A DNA stretch of 64,000 nt from Nectonema munidae (lineage: Eukaryota; Nematomorpha; Nectonematoida; Nectonematidae), in NCBI GenBank assembly GCA_030549495.1, contig JAUIRK010000649.1, forward strand, positions 496,001 through 560,000, read 5' to 3'. Positions 22,853 through 36,023 of the stretch are shown one piece after another. The position numbers and the translations under genes were made by a program. Numbering within the stretch: position 1 is the stretch's first letter; each line of letters begins with the position of its first letter. The notes beneath the pieces are model-generated. The model saw only the letters and a program-made list of their open reading frames with translations, was not told the DNA's origin and did not search any database.

Positions 22853-24000
22853 TTACGTAAGGTGTTTGAAATTTGAAGAGTAGAATGGATAACGCAAATT
22901 GTATGCAAATTTGAAAAGATGTAATAAAATATGAATTTTGAACAAAAAGGGACTCCAGATAAAAAATTCTATCAAGACGAATCCAAAGAGAAAAAGTGAG
23001 CAATAATTTGAAGAATATTACAAAAACTGGCAAGGAATAGAATTACACTCTTCTGTCTGCTTTTATGTGTAATAATAGTACTACAATCAAAGTTGTATTA
23101 CTCGAAAATACGAAAAAGTACGTGTATATAAATGAAATTTTCGAATTTACACAATCGCACAATAATGATTAGAATGCTGATGATGATGAAGAAGAAGAGG
23201 AGGGGAGACACATTCGCTGTATTAGAAGGAAGTATTTTGCAGGAGCAGTGTCAAATTGCCTTTGGGAGGGAGGTGAAATTGTGAAAAGGAGAAGACACAC
23301 TAGCAATTCTCGTGAAATGGAATGGAGAGAGAGAGAGAGAGAGACAAGGGGAGAGGAGAGAGAGACAGGAGACAACAACCTAGGGTTAGGAATAGATAAA
23401 TGTAGTTGTAATGGTGGTGATATACGCTCGCCAACTCACACACGCGAAGAATGCAGCAGCAGCAGCAGCAGCAGCAGAGCAGCAGAAGAGAAGATGAAGC
23501 AGAAACAGCAGCAGCGTGTAATGATGATAATGAGGGAAGGCGAAGTGATGATGAAGTGAATGATGATGACGATGAGTGTGTGCGATGTGTGTAGCAGGGG
23601 ATGATGAAAGCGCGTGTGTGCGTGATGTGAGTGGAGTGTAACAACACTGTGCGCAAGCAAAGAAAAATGGGAATCACGCCAATACATCTTTATTATCGAC
23701 GATTGACAACAACAATCGCCTACAAGCGCTAGGCGATGCGATGAGTGCGCACTGCAGATCACGGCTTCCAGTGATGTCGTTCGTTGTGCGAGCTGGGTGC
23801 TGATGAGTGAGTCATTGGTGGGCACTCTGCCATGATGATTTGCAGATATGATGGGATGCTTACAAACACCATTTCATGGTGATGTTGATGATGAGTTGAA
23901 TTAAAATTTTTCACACGTAGACACACACTACTACTACTACTACTACTACTATTCAAGAAAACCAAAAACACTGAATTGTGTCCTGTTTGCAACAAAAAGT
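22853..24000 (-). promoter_or_regulatory. Probable mex3 5'UTR and promoter region
   Basis: From about 23160 to 23960 the composition shifts. It is richer in G+C and has purine-rich plus-strand repeats: GA at 23326-23344, a CAG run at 23452-23475, TGATGA runs, and an ACT run at about 23929-23950. No transposon was recognised here, unlike the DNA on both sides. This placement just upstream of exon 1 suggests 5'UTR or promoter, but I can name no start site. Minus-strand frames here are pyrimidine-rich translations of the repeats. Confidence 0.4.
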
Positions 24001-24216
24001 ATTTTGCTAATGAATGAAGCTTCGCTTATTTCCGTATTCTACTTCCACCTTTCATCGCCATTTGTCGGAAATTATTATTTGTGCTTTGAAACCGATACTC
24101 ATTTCAATAATTTGTTATTTTAGGTTTTAGGAAATTGTGATTTCATTGAAAAAGTAAATTTCTTGAAGTCCTGGTTTAATTTGGCAACTTTCAAAATATC
24201 GTAATTTCCCATTATA

Positions 24217-24365
24217 GGGGTCATTCACAATTAACGTCAACATTTTTTTGCTTAATTTTACTTTCACTGTCAACTTTTGACTATTTATTTAGTTTACAAA
24301 TTCTTCATTTGTCATATCAACAGCGCCCCTTCCGTCTTTGATTGACATCAATTGTGAATGACCCC
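24217..24365. mobile_element. 149-bp TIR MITE, GGGGTCATTC type
   Basis: Inverted ends are GGGGTCATTCACAATT and AATTGTGAATGACCCC, 16 bp perfect, extending imperfectly to ~24. Flanks TTATA and TTACA may be a 5-bp duplication with one mismatch. Superfamily uncertain. Related pieces lie at 4920-4949 and 7387-7524. Confidence 0.75.
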
Positions 24366-27300
24366 TTACAAGTTGACCTTTTGTGCTTTAAAAACGCCAG
24401 ATGACTACATTTTTCAAAGTTGTCTACCGGAATTATCACTGGTTTGCCGTTGCTTACTACAGAATCCTGGAAGATTTATACGAATCGTCAGTGATCAAAT
24501 GGCTTTTCATTCACTAATCTTATATCTCAAAGAAAAATTTATCTCGAAATGTGAAACTTTATCTCTTTTTTTAGTTTAAAACTGTGTTTTTCATATCCCC
24601 GTTTGATTATGTAAGAAAACAATATTCAGAAAACAAACCAATTTTTCACATATGTTTAAAAGCTTGGATGAATGATTGCACATGGGTGAATTTTTAAGTT
24701 ACATCCACTCGTATCCTCTTTTTTTTTAGTTAGATTAAATAGTTCATTTTAATCATGATTAAAAATGGTATATTAGTGCTTTCAAAATAGCAAATTACGC
24801 AACGTGCAGATTATGTCCAAAAATACACGCATTCAGGCTTCAGATTTTTTGGAATGAAAATACAAGATATATATATATTTTTTTTGCATACATTTTTTTA
24901 TTTTCAATTTGTCTCATAATTTTTTTCAGTAAAAACATATGTTGCATGGAAAATGAAATTTATGTAGATAAGGCAGATGCTCTGGATTCGATTCCTCATT
25001 GTGACTATTCCTATCATCTGTTCAGCTATGGAAGATGATTATTATTCTTTGCCTAGATGCAATACCAACAACTAGTGTTTATGGGAAGTGCTGTCAGTTC
25101 TTTGAATCTGCTGTCAACATGGACAAATATCGCCTTGAAAAAGTCATCCAGAAAAATTTCCTTTCTTTACAGACATTTTATATTCCATTTTATGAAATAG
25201 GCGAATGAAAAGCCTGGATTTTGTTATATCCCAAGGAATTGATTCTGCACAAAAACCTGAACATCTACCAGCTCTACTGTCATTTCCCTGCATAACACCC
25301 TGTAGCCTCATCAAATGGCTACAATGTTGCTCAAACTTTTTCTATTCAAAGAACTTTTCGTGAGGATATTTTTAAAAAGAAAGTCCCACTAAATAAACTA
25401 CATATAGTTCAGAGATCAGATTCAGAGTTCAGAGACAATATTAATATCAATAAATTTAAAGGTCCAATTGTTCAGGTGATGAATTGTCTTGAAGCCGAAT
25501 TGAACTGCTTCCAACGAGATCGCTGAAAAGAACGATCCCATTAGAAAAGACTTTAATTTCGCATATTATGCCTCAAAAATGAATTAGCGAGAATGTAATT
25601 TCGCGAATAAGCCATTCATAAAATTTTAGATATTCAGGCCAAAAATAAAGTTTTTTGCTTGTTGAGGGGACTTAGCATTGACAGTGACTTTTAATTTTAT
25701 ATGTGAAAAATTTTAAAGGATATAAAAAATTTCACATAAAAAACGCGAAACTCTGGAAATTAATTTCGCCAATTTTTGGCGTTTGCAAAATTAGGCAAAA
25801 ATTCGTGTTCGTTTGATGTCAACAAAATCATTACAATATGTCGGAAAGTATTTTAGTCACTTCCAAAGTGTGGGAGAGAATGTTATTTTTTTGATTAATA
25901 TAAATTTTTTTCGAGAATATAACTTTCAAATATAAATCATACAAACATTTTCTTTTCTACACAATCAAGAAAAAAATTTTGTATGGAAGTTTTCACAGCC
26001 CCCCCCCCTATAAATGTACAAACGCCATGTGAGGGTGCTACAGCTCGCTTTGCGAACCAGTTTTGGAGTCAGTTATATAAATTCAGGCTTGACAGAAAAT
26101 TTTATCGCTCGTAAAATATCCATTTTTACAATTATATGAGTAAATGTTTACTTGACAAGATTCCTACACTCACATGGATAGACAAACCCCCCCCCCCCCT
26201 CCTCCCATAAAAATGGGTATCCTTTGCTTGTTAGAAACGCATCTTATTATTAATACCGAAGAAAAATAACGTCATTTAGAGCAGTGAGAAAAAATACGTA
26301 AGTGAGAGAATATAAACGAACTTGTAAGTTTAGGCTCTAGGTTAGCGACTAAAGTTTTCACACTGTCACAAAGCGCAAAAGAATGACACCTTGTTTCACT
26401 CATCAACACCGTCTCCCCTGATCAAGTGTTATTAGTAGAGGTGATGATTCTCTATTCCTAGTCATTGTTCATATCCACCTTGTTAAAGACTAATAAATCA
26501 ATAATGTACATTTTACAGAATTGTATGGGGGTATCTTTGATACCTTAATCCAAAGTTAAACTCCATACTTTTAACACTGATAAAAGTTTGGTGTTTCAAA
26601 TTTTTTGTAACTTGAAAAACCACAATTAAACATATCAGAGCCGAGCGCGAGTGAATTTTTATGTCGGCTCGGGGAGATGCTCACCCCGTGGGGAACAGGG
26701 CGGGTCGGGAACAACTTTCTCAATGATCAAATATGAAAGTATTTCATGAAACAAAAAGATGAAATAAACTTATATTGACCAGCACAAATTAACTCTTCAA
26801 CTTTGCTTGGCTTCAAAGATTCTTCGTTTATCGTTTAGAATATTTGAACTTGAACTGAATAATCATTCTGATTGAAAGTATATTTAAATACTTTCTCGCT
26901 AAAGAGCTTAGCTGAGACATGCAATTTTCCTTTTCTTTCCACCAAAGTAAAATATCATCTTTTTTTCGCATCTTGTAGTTCTTGATATAATTTCATTTCA
27001 TTCATTCATTTCCAATTCTCATCATACTCAAAACAACTAATTCCTTTTCCATCTGCTTGTAGGTGATAAATCTCTTTCCTTTTGTACGACTTTGTTACAA
27101 TCAGTTTTAAGAATTGTTGTTGAGTTCTGTTTAATTGAGTTTTTTTGAAGTTCTTCTTTATTTCTAAAAAAAACACCAAAGTGTTTCAAGTGAACGCCTA
27201 CTTAAAAATTTTATACACCTTTTTTTAATTTCCGTGCATTGCTCGTTAAGCTTACTTAAACATTTTGTTAATATCAAAAAACAAAATTAGCATAAATTAG

Positions 27301-27511
27301 TTTAAAACATTTTTTCAAAGGTAATATATTTGAGGGATAATAGACTTACTTGGCAAATTAATCAAACTTGTTTCTTCAGTTTGAAAAATAAATTAACGAA
27401 AAAAATCGATATATAATAATTGATCAACTATTGTGTTTTGTTTCCGTGTACCATAAACCAATTAATATAAATGACATGATTTTTTGAGACAAAATGAAAT
27501 TTTTTTTTATT
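24366..27511. other. Intergenic DNA with decayed repeats
   Basis: No gene was recognised. A stretch near 24990-25035 translates on the plus strand to IPHCDYSYHLFSYGR and resembles IPHRHHSYPMSSYGR near 34430, so both may come from one extinct element. C-runs lie at about 26001-26009 and 26187-26199. GC-rich islands lie near 26640-26715 and, beyond this stretch, at 27985-28030 (CCCCGCGGGGAACGGGG). Confidence 0.4.
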
Positions 27512-27520
27512 GTATGATAC

Positions 27521-27868
27521 GGGCTCACACTAATCGATGCGTCTAGAGCACCTTATGCGTCTATTACTTTGTGTTTGTCATAAAAAAAAGATAAAAAAAA
27601 AGAAAAAAACTATTATAGAAAGGTGAATGTTAAATATATTTTTAATCCTAAAAAAATTTAAATATTCATATTTTATTTGCATAATGTTATACCTATTTAT
27701 TATATTTGTATGTTAGTTTATTTTATACTTCAAGGAGCATAAGGGCAATTTTAGAAGCTATTTATGAGCTTAGGATCAATGAACTTTAAAAACCTATTTT
27801 TTGTTTTTAACAAGTATAAGATCCGCATGTTTTTAACATGTATAAGGGACGCATCGATTAGTGAGACC
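27521..27868. mobile_element. 348-bp TIR element with 9-bp target duplication
   Basis: The left end is GGGCTCACACTAATCGATG and the right end GCATCGATTAGTGAGACC, inverted with a 2-bp gap. It is flanked on both sides by GTATGATAC. A 9-bp duplication fits Mutator-like (MULE) or Merlin elements. No transposase is present, so the superfamily is open. Confidence 0.8.
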
Positions 27869-28911
27869 GTATGATACTAAATAAATTTCGATTTCATTGG
27901 AGATGTATGTTTCAACATCATATTATATTTGCAGAATATGGGCGATCAAATTTTTTTAGCAATTACGCGATAACGAGGTTAAAACCTTCCCCGCGGGGAA
28001 CGGGGAAGTTCGGAGCCCCCACGGAGCCTCTGAAACATATCTCCTATTTTATGATAAGATCATTTAAAGATCGTTTTTTGCAATACTTTGGATTAAACAT
28101 CATTGTTGAACTTGTCATTTTAGAGTTAAAAGAATTTAATTTTGGTTAAATAAGGAGGATAGAAAGAAAAGGCTTAGTTTTATGCTTCATATGTTATCTT
28201 TGTTTCGCCCGTTTTATAGTCGAGTATCAGAGTGCTGTTTGCCGTTATGAATACTCAAAGAAAACTCTTCTTTACAATTGCTTACAACATTCTTTGTCAA
28301 AATCATTATTGGCGTCAACATTACTTTTGAAGGGAATGATAAAATATCTTCGTTATCGTTTTAAATGAAACAAACTGTAAATGTATTTACTCGAAGAAAT
28401 AGTTAAACAAATTAAAATCCGGTTATATATATATAATCTAATTAATCAATGAAAAACATTATCATATCTGTGGAGCAGGAGACATCAGCCCCTCTCAAAT
28501 AAGTATAGATTATAAAATTGCATAATTGTTTCACAATCTCAATCATATACTATAACTGAATTGCATTTCTCCCCCTTTTTCATATAAGTTTCAAAATTCT
28601 CCATATATAAATTATGCTTGTCTGGCTGGAGAGGAAATAGTGAAATATTTTGCCTAGACAGTTGTACAAACAAATATATATATACGTTATAACATCATCA
28701 CCATTATCTATATACACACACGTAAAATAACATGAAAATTAAAAGCAGTTTCCTATATCATCCTTATATATAACTATTATATATAACGTATTATAAAATT
28801 ATAATATTATTTTATTTTCATTTCAAAAATTTTCTTGCACAAACACAGACTTAAAAGTAAACATCCGGTAAATACGTTTCTACTAAGAAAATTTACCTTA
28901 TTTTACTGTAC
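27869..28911. other. Intergenic DNA, nothing recognised
   Basis: AT-rich sequence with short AT microsatellites near 28426 and 28677. The open frame at 27871-28149 crosses a GC-rich repeat island and has no recognised domain. Confidence 0.4.
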
Positions 28912-29685
<774 letters not shown>

Positions 29686-29731
29686 CAGTGGCGTATCCAG
29701 AAATTTTATTATGGAGGGGGGGGGGGGGGTA
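29686..29731. mobile_element. hAT-type end beside the CA microsatellite
   Basis: CAGTGGCGTATCCAGAAATT is followed by a 15-base G run, like the left end of the 12698-12960 MITE. I could not find the other end. Confidence 0.6.
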
Positions 29732-30112
29732 CAAGTTGAAAATACGCCCTTGCTTACACATACTCATGAGTGTAAACCAAATTGTGCTCTATTTTTTGTA
29801 TAAGATTCTTTTTCTGAATACTAATGTAAAAAAATTATTTTAAAACTTTCACTCTTCTTACCTTTTTTCTGTTCTATTTTTAAAGCATGCGCCTATTCAA
29901 GACCAAAAATCCTTTTACAAGCGGAAGAAACATCTTTAACATTTCTTTCAACCACTTGAAAAGGGCACGGAAAATTTAAAAATATTTTTCAACGACTTGC
30001 AATCGCTCATTTTTGTATAACATTTTGCTCCAAAATTTATTACAATACTCTTTTTTATCAACATTTTTAATACTGAAGCACTCTCTTTTTAATTGGAAAA
30101 CTTTTTCCCGTT

Positions 30113-30250
30113 TTAACCCATTAAGTACCATAAAAATCAGACGATATCTAAAAAAACGCAGACGATTTATATTCAAAATCATTGAAAAAAGCAGACGAAG
30201 ATGAAATTAATTATGTTCCCAAATGGGAGCATTGGGACTTAATGGGTTAA
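30113..30250. mobile_element. TTAA MITE, CCCATTAAGT subfamily (138 bp)
   Basis: Bounded by TTAA, with ends CCCATTAAGTACC and GGGACTTAATGGG. The interior is almost that of the CCCATTTA subfamily, but the palindrome reads TGTTCCCAAATGGGAGCA. Ends and palindrome changed while their pairing was mostly kept. Confidence 0.88.
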
Positions 30251-30533
30251 CAACAATTGTAGTCATTTCGTCATCTATGGAGAAAATATTTGTTAAATCA
30301 TAAAAATTGCAGTATATAACTTTGTCATGCATCTTGAGTGATTTAAAAGCATCGCGTTGTGCTTTTCTTTCAAACATATATTTGATCTTTTGATAAGGAG
30401 TTTAAAAATTACCTTTTTGCCTTTTATTGAAATGAAGAGACAGGGATGTCTCTAGAATCAAAACTGAAACTGTTAAAAACTAAGCATTTACACGTTCTTG
30501 GACCAGAAGTGAACTATACACTGCTTTGATATA

Positions 30534-31837
30534 CAGTGAAATCTCGACGTCTCAAAGTTCAAAGTGAATGGCCAAAAAGTTCGACACAATCGAATTTTGA
30601 AGTCGGAACGATTTTGAGGATGAGCGACAATAGAGGAATGTCAGATTGCTTAGAGAAAACGCGAACTGCCTGTTAAAGGTTAGACACCCTTGAAGTATCT
30701 TGGTTTGAGTACTTTCCCTATCACAAATAGTGGCAGTTTGTCAGTACCAGTCATGTTGGCGGAGGGTAGTATGGTAAGTCGCTCTTTGGATATTGCAGAT
30801 TTCCATGTAACAAAAGTGTAGATGAGTTTGCATGTAGCCTACCAACTATAACAGACATTGAAAATTAAAAAGAGAGGGGAGGGAGAGAATCACTAAAAAA
30901 TAGGATGTAGAAAAACCTTAATTATTTAAAAGGATAAATTTTCCCATCTCAAATAAACGAGGAAGCATGCAGATAATAACAAAATATTTTAATTTATTGA
31001 TCACAAAAATTGCAAACCTATTTATCACTGAGCAAAAACAAGAAGGACAAGCAATAAAACTTAAAATTCCAAGAGGAAAAGCTCAAAATCAAATGAATTC
31101 AGAAAACAGATGTCAAAATCTGTAATGAATCACAAAGATTGAAGAAAATTGAAGGCATCAAAAGTTTGTCTCTGCACGACAGGATGAGAGAAAAAGCATT
31201 GCGTATAACTCCTTAGTCTCCTCGAACAGCGATTCATATGTGATACGTAACTTACATGATTGATCCAACGGAAGTGATCATAAATTTTGACAGAAAATAT
31301 TATACAATTACTTTATTAAGAAGAATGTAGTGTCTATCATAATACAAAAATGAGGGAAAAAAGAGTTTGTTAGACAATTTATGACAGCAATATCTGGTTT
31401 AAGTGTTGCGGATGCTTGAAAGCCAGAAAGAAAATAAAAATTCCTTTAATTCAAAAACTTTAAAATAGTATAGTTTGGTATATTCTAGAACTTGAATTCA
31501 TTTCTCAACCCATTAAAATTCTATATTTCGAAATCGTTTTAAGAATTTTATGGGTGTTGAAACTTGCATGTCACAAGTGTTTAATGTTTGTTGTCACAAG
31601 AGCAGATTTTAAACTGAGCGCTTCATAGTACTCAATTGCAATTAGCGCATCCTTTGAACACATCGATCACAATCTTACGCGTCTCTTTATTGTTTTCTGA
31701 TCGGGCCTTTTGATCTCGAAGACAAAGAAGAGACACTTCGAGAGAAAGGGAGTTTTTAACACCAATTATACTTCTAAGCCGCACCAGATTTACTTCGAGA
31801 CAACGTTCGACTTTTATACGACTTTGAGATTTCACTG
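30534..31837. mobile_element. pogo/Tigger-like non-autonomous element (1304 bp)
   Basis: Ends CAGTGAAATCTC and GAGATTTCACTG are exact inverses and are flanked by TA on both sides. Subterminal repeats of the type AAAGTTCGAC and GTCGAAC are present. TA targets and CAGT ends fit the Tc1/mariner superfamily, pogo branch. I recognise no transposase in the interior. Confidence 0.65.
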
Positions 31838-32919
31838 TACTTCAAAAAATTTCTTTTGTATGTAGGAGACATTCTAAATATTGCAATGGTTTTTTTCAAA
31901 TAAATTTGGTATTTTTCTGATAAAAGCACTTTGTGAATCTTGTTCCATCCTACACTATAGCACTGATAGAAACTTTAGAATCAATTTCATTCATTAGTGC
32001 CAAAAATTTTTCGAAGTTATTCAGTTTTAGTTCGTAAATAATCAATATTTTTTTGTTCTGGAAAACTATCCAAAGCATAGCTTTCTATAAAAGTGCTTAG
32101 GAAATAATACTTTTAGTAATGCTCTATCAATTTTCCCATCAAAACCAACACAAATAAATAATATTTCTTTATGCCTCTGTATATTTGCATTTTTCTTCAA
32201 AAGGCTTTCTAGGGTATTACTTTAGAAGAAAAAAGGACTGTTTTACAGCTGCTGACAAGATTGTAATCTTTTAATAGAGAATTAAGAATATTAACCTTGG
32301 CGGCTATACGCACATATTCTGTTATAGCACAGAATACATTCATATATCAATTTTCATTTGATAAACCGCATGCATACGTTCATACAACACTTTTCTCACA
32401 CTTGATGATACCATTTGTGCTCCAAACCTCATAAACATTCTTCTCACGGAATCAATAATAAATTATCTTGGATGTCTTTTCATCATTTTTTTAATGGAAT
32501 TTGATAACAGTTCTAGTTCTTTCTCGAAGGAGTTCACGCAATCTAATTTGATATTTCAAGTATCTCAAGTGGAGATGAAAATATAAATGAAAATTTGGTA
32601 TGCTCTGACGAAATTGGTTTCAGCTGAGAACCTTTTTTCGAAACACACGGCAGAGTTACTGTTGAAAATATCAGAGATACTACAACTGTACTTTATGGAC
32701 CTAAAAATGAAGCCCTTGGCGAAAGCAATATTTTGAAAACCTTTACACTTTTTTTACACAGGGTTTGATTGAGAAAACAAAAGAGAAAATGAACTTAAAC
32801 GATGGCTTGTTACTTTACCATGCTACATATTTTAATGGAGTGCTGTAGCATCTCAGTTTTATGTTGTGATCGAGTCATGCACAAAGTACCTACGCAGATG
32901 AGGGAAGGATCTTAGGAAG
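31838..32919. other. Intergenic DNA with possible coding relic
   Basis: Around 32560-32760 one plus frame gives GRVTVENIRDTTTVLYGPKN and ALGESNILKTFTLF between stops. It looks like a decayed coding sequence of unknown origin. Confidence 0.3.
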
Positions 32920-33089
32920 CAGTAGCGAATCCAGAAATTGACCATATGGGGGCCAACTTTAAAAATACTACCATACAAGTCTTGATGCTTAAGAAAAAAC
33001 AAGGGGAATTTCTGAAACCATTCTTCATAGGGAGGAGGGGGGGGGGGGGGGCTAGGCCCAGGTGCCCCCCCCCTCTGGATCCGCCAGTG
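32920..33089. mobile_element. hAT-type MITE (170 bp)
   Basis: Ends are CAGTAGCGAATCCAGAAAT and the inverse CTGGATCCGCCAGTG. Target copies are TTAGGAAG and TTAGGAGG. It contains a G run of about 16-17 bases near 33035 and a C run at 33065-33073, and belongs to the CAGTGGCGGATCCAG family. A TC microsatellite follows at 33227-33252. Confidence 0.85.
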
Positions 33090-34129
33090 TTAGGAGGTGT
33101 ACTGTTGGGTACAAAGGCAAAATAGGGAATGAGTGTTTTAGAAAAAGACAACATATAAATTATTATTTAGTAGCTTCTTTATGTTTTTTCATTAAAACTT
33201 AAAACCATTTTCATTTGTTGATTTATCTCTCTCTCTCTCTCTCTCTCTCTCATTTGTTCCTACAGTACCATTGTTAGGGGGTGCTACAACAAAAATGTGC
33301 AAGAGGGTACAAGGTTGGAAGGGGAGCTAAAAACTCCAATTTCATTCGTGCGTACGTATTTTATACATGGACACTATAATTTCTCGATTTTGCTAGCAAT
33401 AAGTAATATATAAACTTTGAGACTTTGTTTTTTTGGTTAGTCAAAAAGATCAATAAAGTATTTTGCCGAACATTGATTTTAGTAAACAATTCAAAATTTT
33501 TGAGAGTTTTGTGAAAAATTAAATAAAATAGAATTCAAATTTTTACCATTTGGGTCAAGAAAATACACTATTTTTGATTTAAGTTTTTTACTTTTGAATT
33601 AAATTGTGTTTACTTGTAGAAAAGCAATAAATGAAGAAAAATGGAATGTAATTTCAAGTATCATAAAGTTTTATGTTTAACGTACTCGTTAGTGTTAGGT
33701 TAGGGTTAGAGCGAAATATATTTATTAGGCAAGTATAAAATAATTATTAATTGTTTCATTTTTTATGCAAATCTAATATGATTTTTACTTTAAAACAAGA
33801 AAATCCTAAACATGTTCAATTGAAACATTATTCTGAGGACTTTCAACTTTTCCATTTGATATCCTACTTTTCCTGCTTATAGGGCAATCAATGGACCAAA
33901 AAAATCAAAATTTCAAGTCTGTTTATGGCAGTTTTGAAGTACCTGTTTGAAAACATTTTTGTGTTGTTTGATAAAAAAAGTTAACGAAACACGAGCGATA
34001 AAATTAATTCAATAAGAAAGCTCCATGATCATTTTTATTAAGTGTTTTCCAACTTCTCGACTCCTAATAAGTCCGTAAATAGATAGATGAACCGTTAGGG
34101 GGTTTCAGAAGTCAGTGTGATTTGAAGAT

Positions 34130-35075
34130 CTTCCACCCTAAAAAACCTGATGGTTTGAAATTTTATCACTTGAATGATGCAGAAAAATTTTATCATATGA
34201 AACCCGAAATATACCGTTCTGATTTAGTTGCTAGAGAATACTTCTTTTCTAAAGGGATAATAAAAAGGCTATAGTAACGGATACCAATTTTCCACAAGGA
34301 TGTGTCAATTTACATGGATCGTTTTTTCGCCTCCCATGAAATTGCAGAATGGGCTTTCTCAAAAAAGTAGACCTTTATTTTTTATTAAAACCTTTATTAT
34401 TGGAAACAGATCTAGTGATGGAATCATCTATTCCTCATCGTCACCATTCCTATCCTATGTCCAGTTATGGACGACTTCGATGCGATAACGGTAACTAAAA
34501 GTCTACTGATAACTAATTGAAGGTCTTGCTTTTTAAGAAAACACATCTTTAACACCAGGCACATTAGTTGGATATGAATTGTATTATAACTTTAATACAA
34601 GTGCTACCTTTTTAAAATTAATTATAAAAATGAGGTCCATATTTTAGTATTTTATTCTGTTTGGTAAAATGAAATTTATTAAAAAAAATGAAAAATGTTA
34701 AAGCAACAATGAAAAGCTCAAAAAAGACAAAAGAAAAGTAAAAAAATAATGAATTTAAAAAAAAATGGTTTATATTTTGAGTTTTTCACATATCTTTTAT
34801 TAGCAGAGCAATCTTCTACAAGCAGTATATATTTCAAAATGGTTCTTAGTTTGGTTTTCAAGGATTTTGACTATAGATGCTTTTCAAAATAAATGTAAAC
34901 TTGTCTTTTTTGAAGTTTCACATGATCAAGTTTTTTTCGACAAATATATCAGCAAATAGCACTCCAGCTTTGGAGCTCAGGGTCTTGATTTCCCTGTTCC
35001 TGGTTCTATTGCCCATCGTGACATGGCTGACAACTTTTCAATTTTGAAAATCTCTTTTCCCTTGGATGCAAGACT
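34130..35075 (+). pseudogene. Decayed coding relic, possibly a DDE transposase
   Basis: In shifting plus-strand frames the sequence gives KPDGLKFYHLNDAEKF, then KPEIYRSDLVAREYFFSKG (about 34200), VSIYMDRFFASHEIAEWAFS (about 34304), IPHRHHSYPMSSYGR (about 34430) and FPVPGSIAHRDMADNFSILK (about 34990). The block around YMDRFF resembles the second-Asp region of piggyBac transposases (iyfDrFFtS). That is weak evidence. Stops and frameshifts are frequent. It could equally be another element type. Confidence 0.35.
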
Positions 35076-35881
35076 GATGTGAACTAAAAAAACTTTGAAA
35101 GCAAACTTTTTATAATGATGATATTACAATTATCAATTGTTGCACGTAACCACCTTTTAACTAAAACATTTATTACTACCCCAAAGCAAAAAAAGTATCA
35201 ACCTGCGCTAATTTATCCTAGAATGAAAACAAAAGTTATGCAAAAATTACCATTATCCCAGAAGTTCAAGAAAAAATGAGTGTAAATTTAGATGAAATGT
35301 CAAAATAAATCAATATTAAACATTTACTGATTCAAGGCGAGTCAAATATATCAAAAAATTTGCGTGGCCAACTTCTCCTCCACTCTATCATATAAAACAG
35401 AGGAAAATATTATGGTTCGTTTGTTGCGTTAAAAGATAGTATAGATGGGGTGTATGAAAAAATTCTTGTTCTTATTTTTACTCGAATATTTACATGGCTC
35501 GGAGTAAGAATACTTTACATGTTTTGATTCAGGATAATAGAGAGAGATAGGAGAGTCCTTTCACCATAGTAAACTATTATTATCACCATATAAATATTGT
35601 ATGCACATTTTAATAAATATTTTTCATGGTTTCAGCTTCTATATACCTCACCTATACATGTGTAGAGTAAGAGTGTTGATCAAGATAAGCTGGGGTTATC
35701 TTTGTCAGGAAGGGGTAGGGCATGGTGACCATTGCAAAACAATCAAGAATGTGGAAAGATAAATAGACATATAGATGTGTGCTTAGAAAGCAGGGAGGGA
35801 CAGGCTACTCGCAAAGAACAAAAAAACCGGTACCACAGATGTAAAGAATGTGAATTAGATATATAGTAAAATCATGTATAC

Positions 35882-36023
35882 TTTGTATGTTACATATGCT
35901 TTATATACTATTTCTTGTTTTTTGTTGTCTCTCATGATCTTGCCAGACCTCTAATATCAGCGATCTGGAAAGCCCATGGGAGACAACAAAATCAAACAAT
36001 GGAAAGTATATGTAACATACAAA
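35882..36023. repeat. 142-bp imperfect palindrome (foldback repeat)
   Basis: Inner arms 35921-35947 and 35964-35990 pair over ~27 bp with about four mismatches around a 16-base centre. They contain TTTGTTGTCTCYCATG. Outer arms 35882-35897 and 36008-36023 (TTTGTATGTTACATAT) pair perfectly. Related single arms occur at 40878-40913 and 49881-49919. It is probably a foldback MITE; no target duplication was seen. Confidence 0.75.

Noticed and set aside
23300-23995. Minus-strand frames upstream of mex3 (Ser/Leu/His-rich)
   Set aside because: Translations of the GA, CAG and TGATGA repeats; no conserved sequence.
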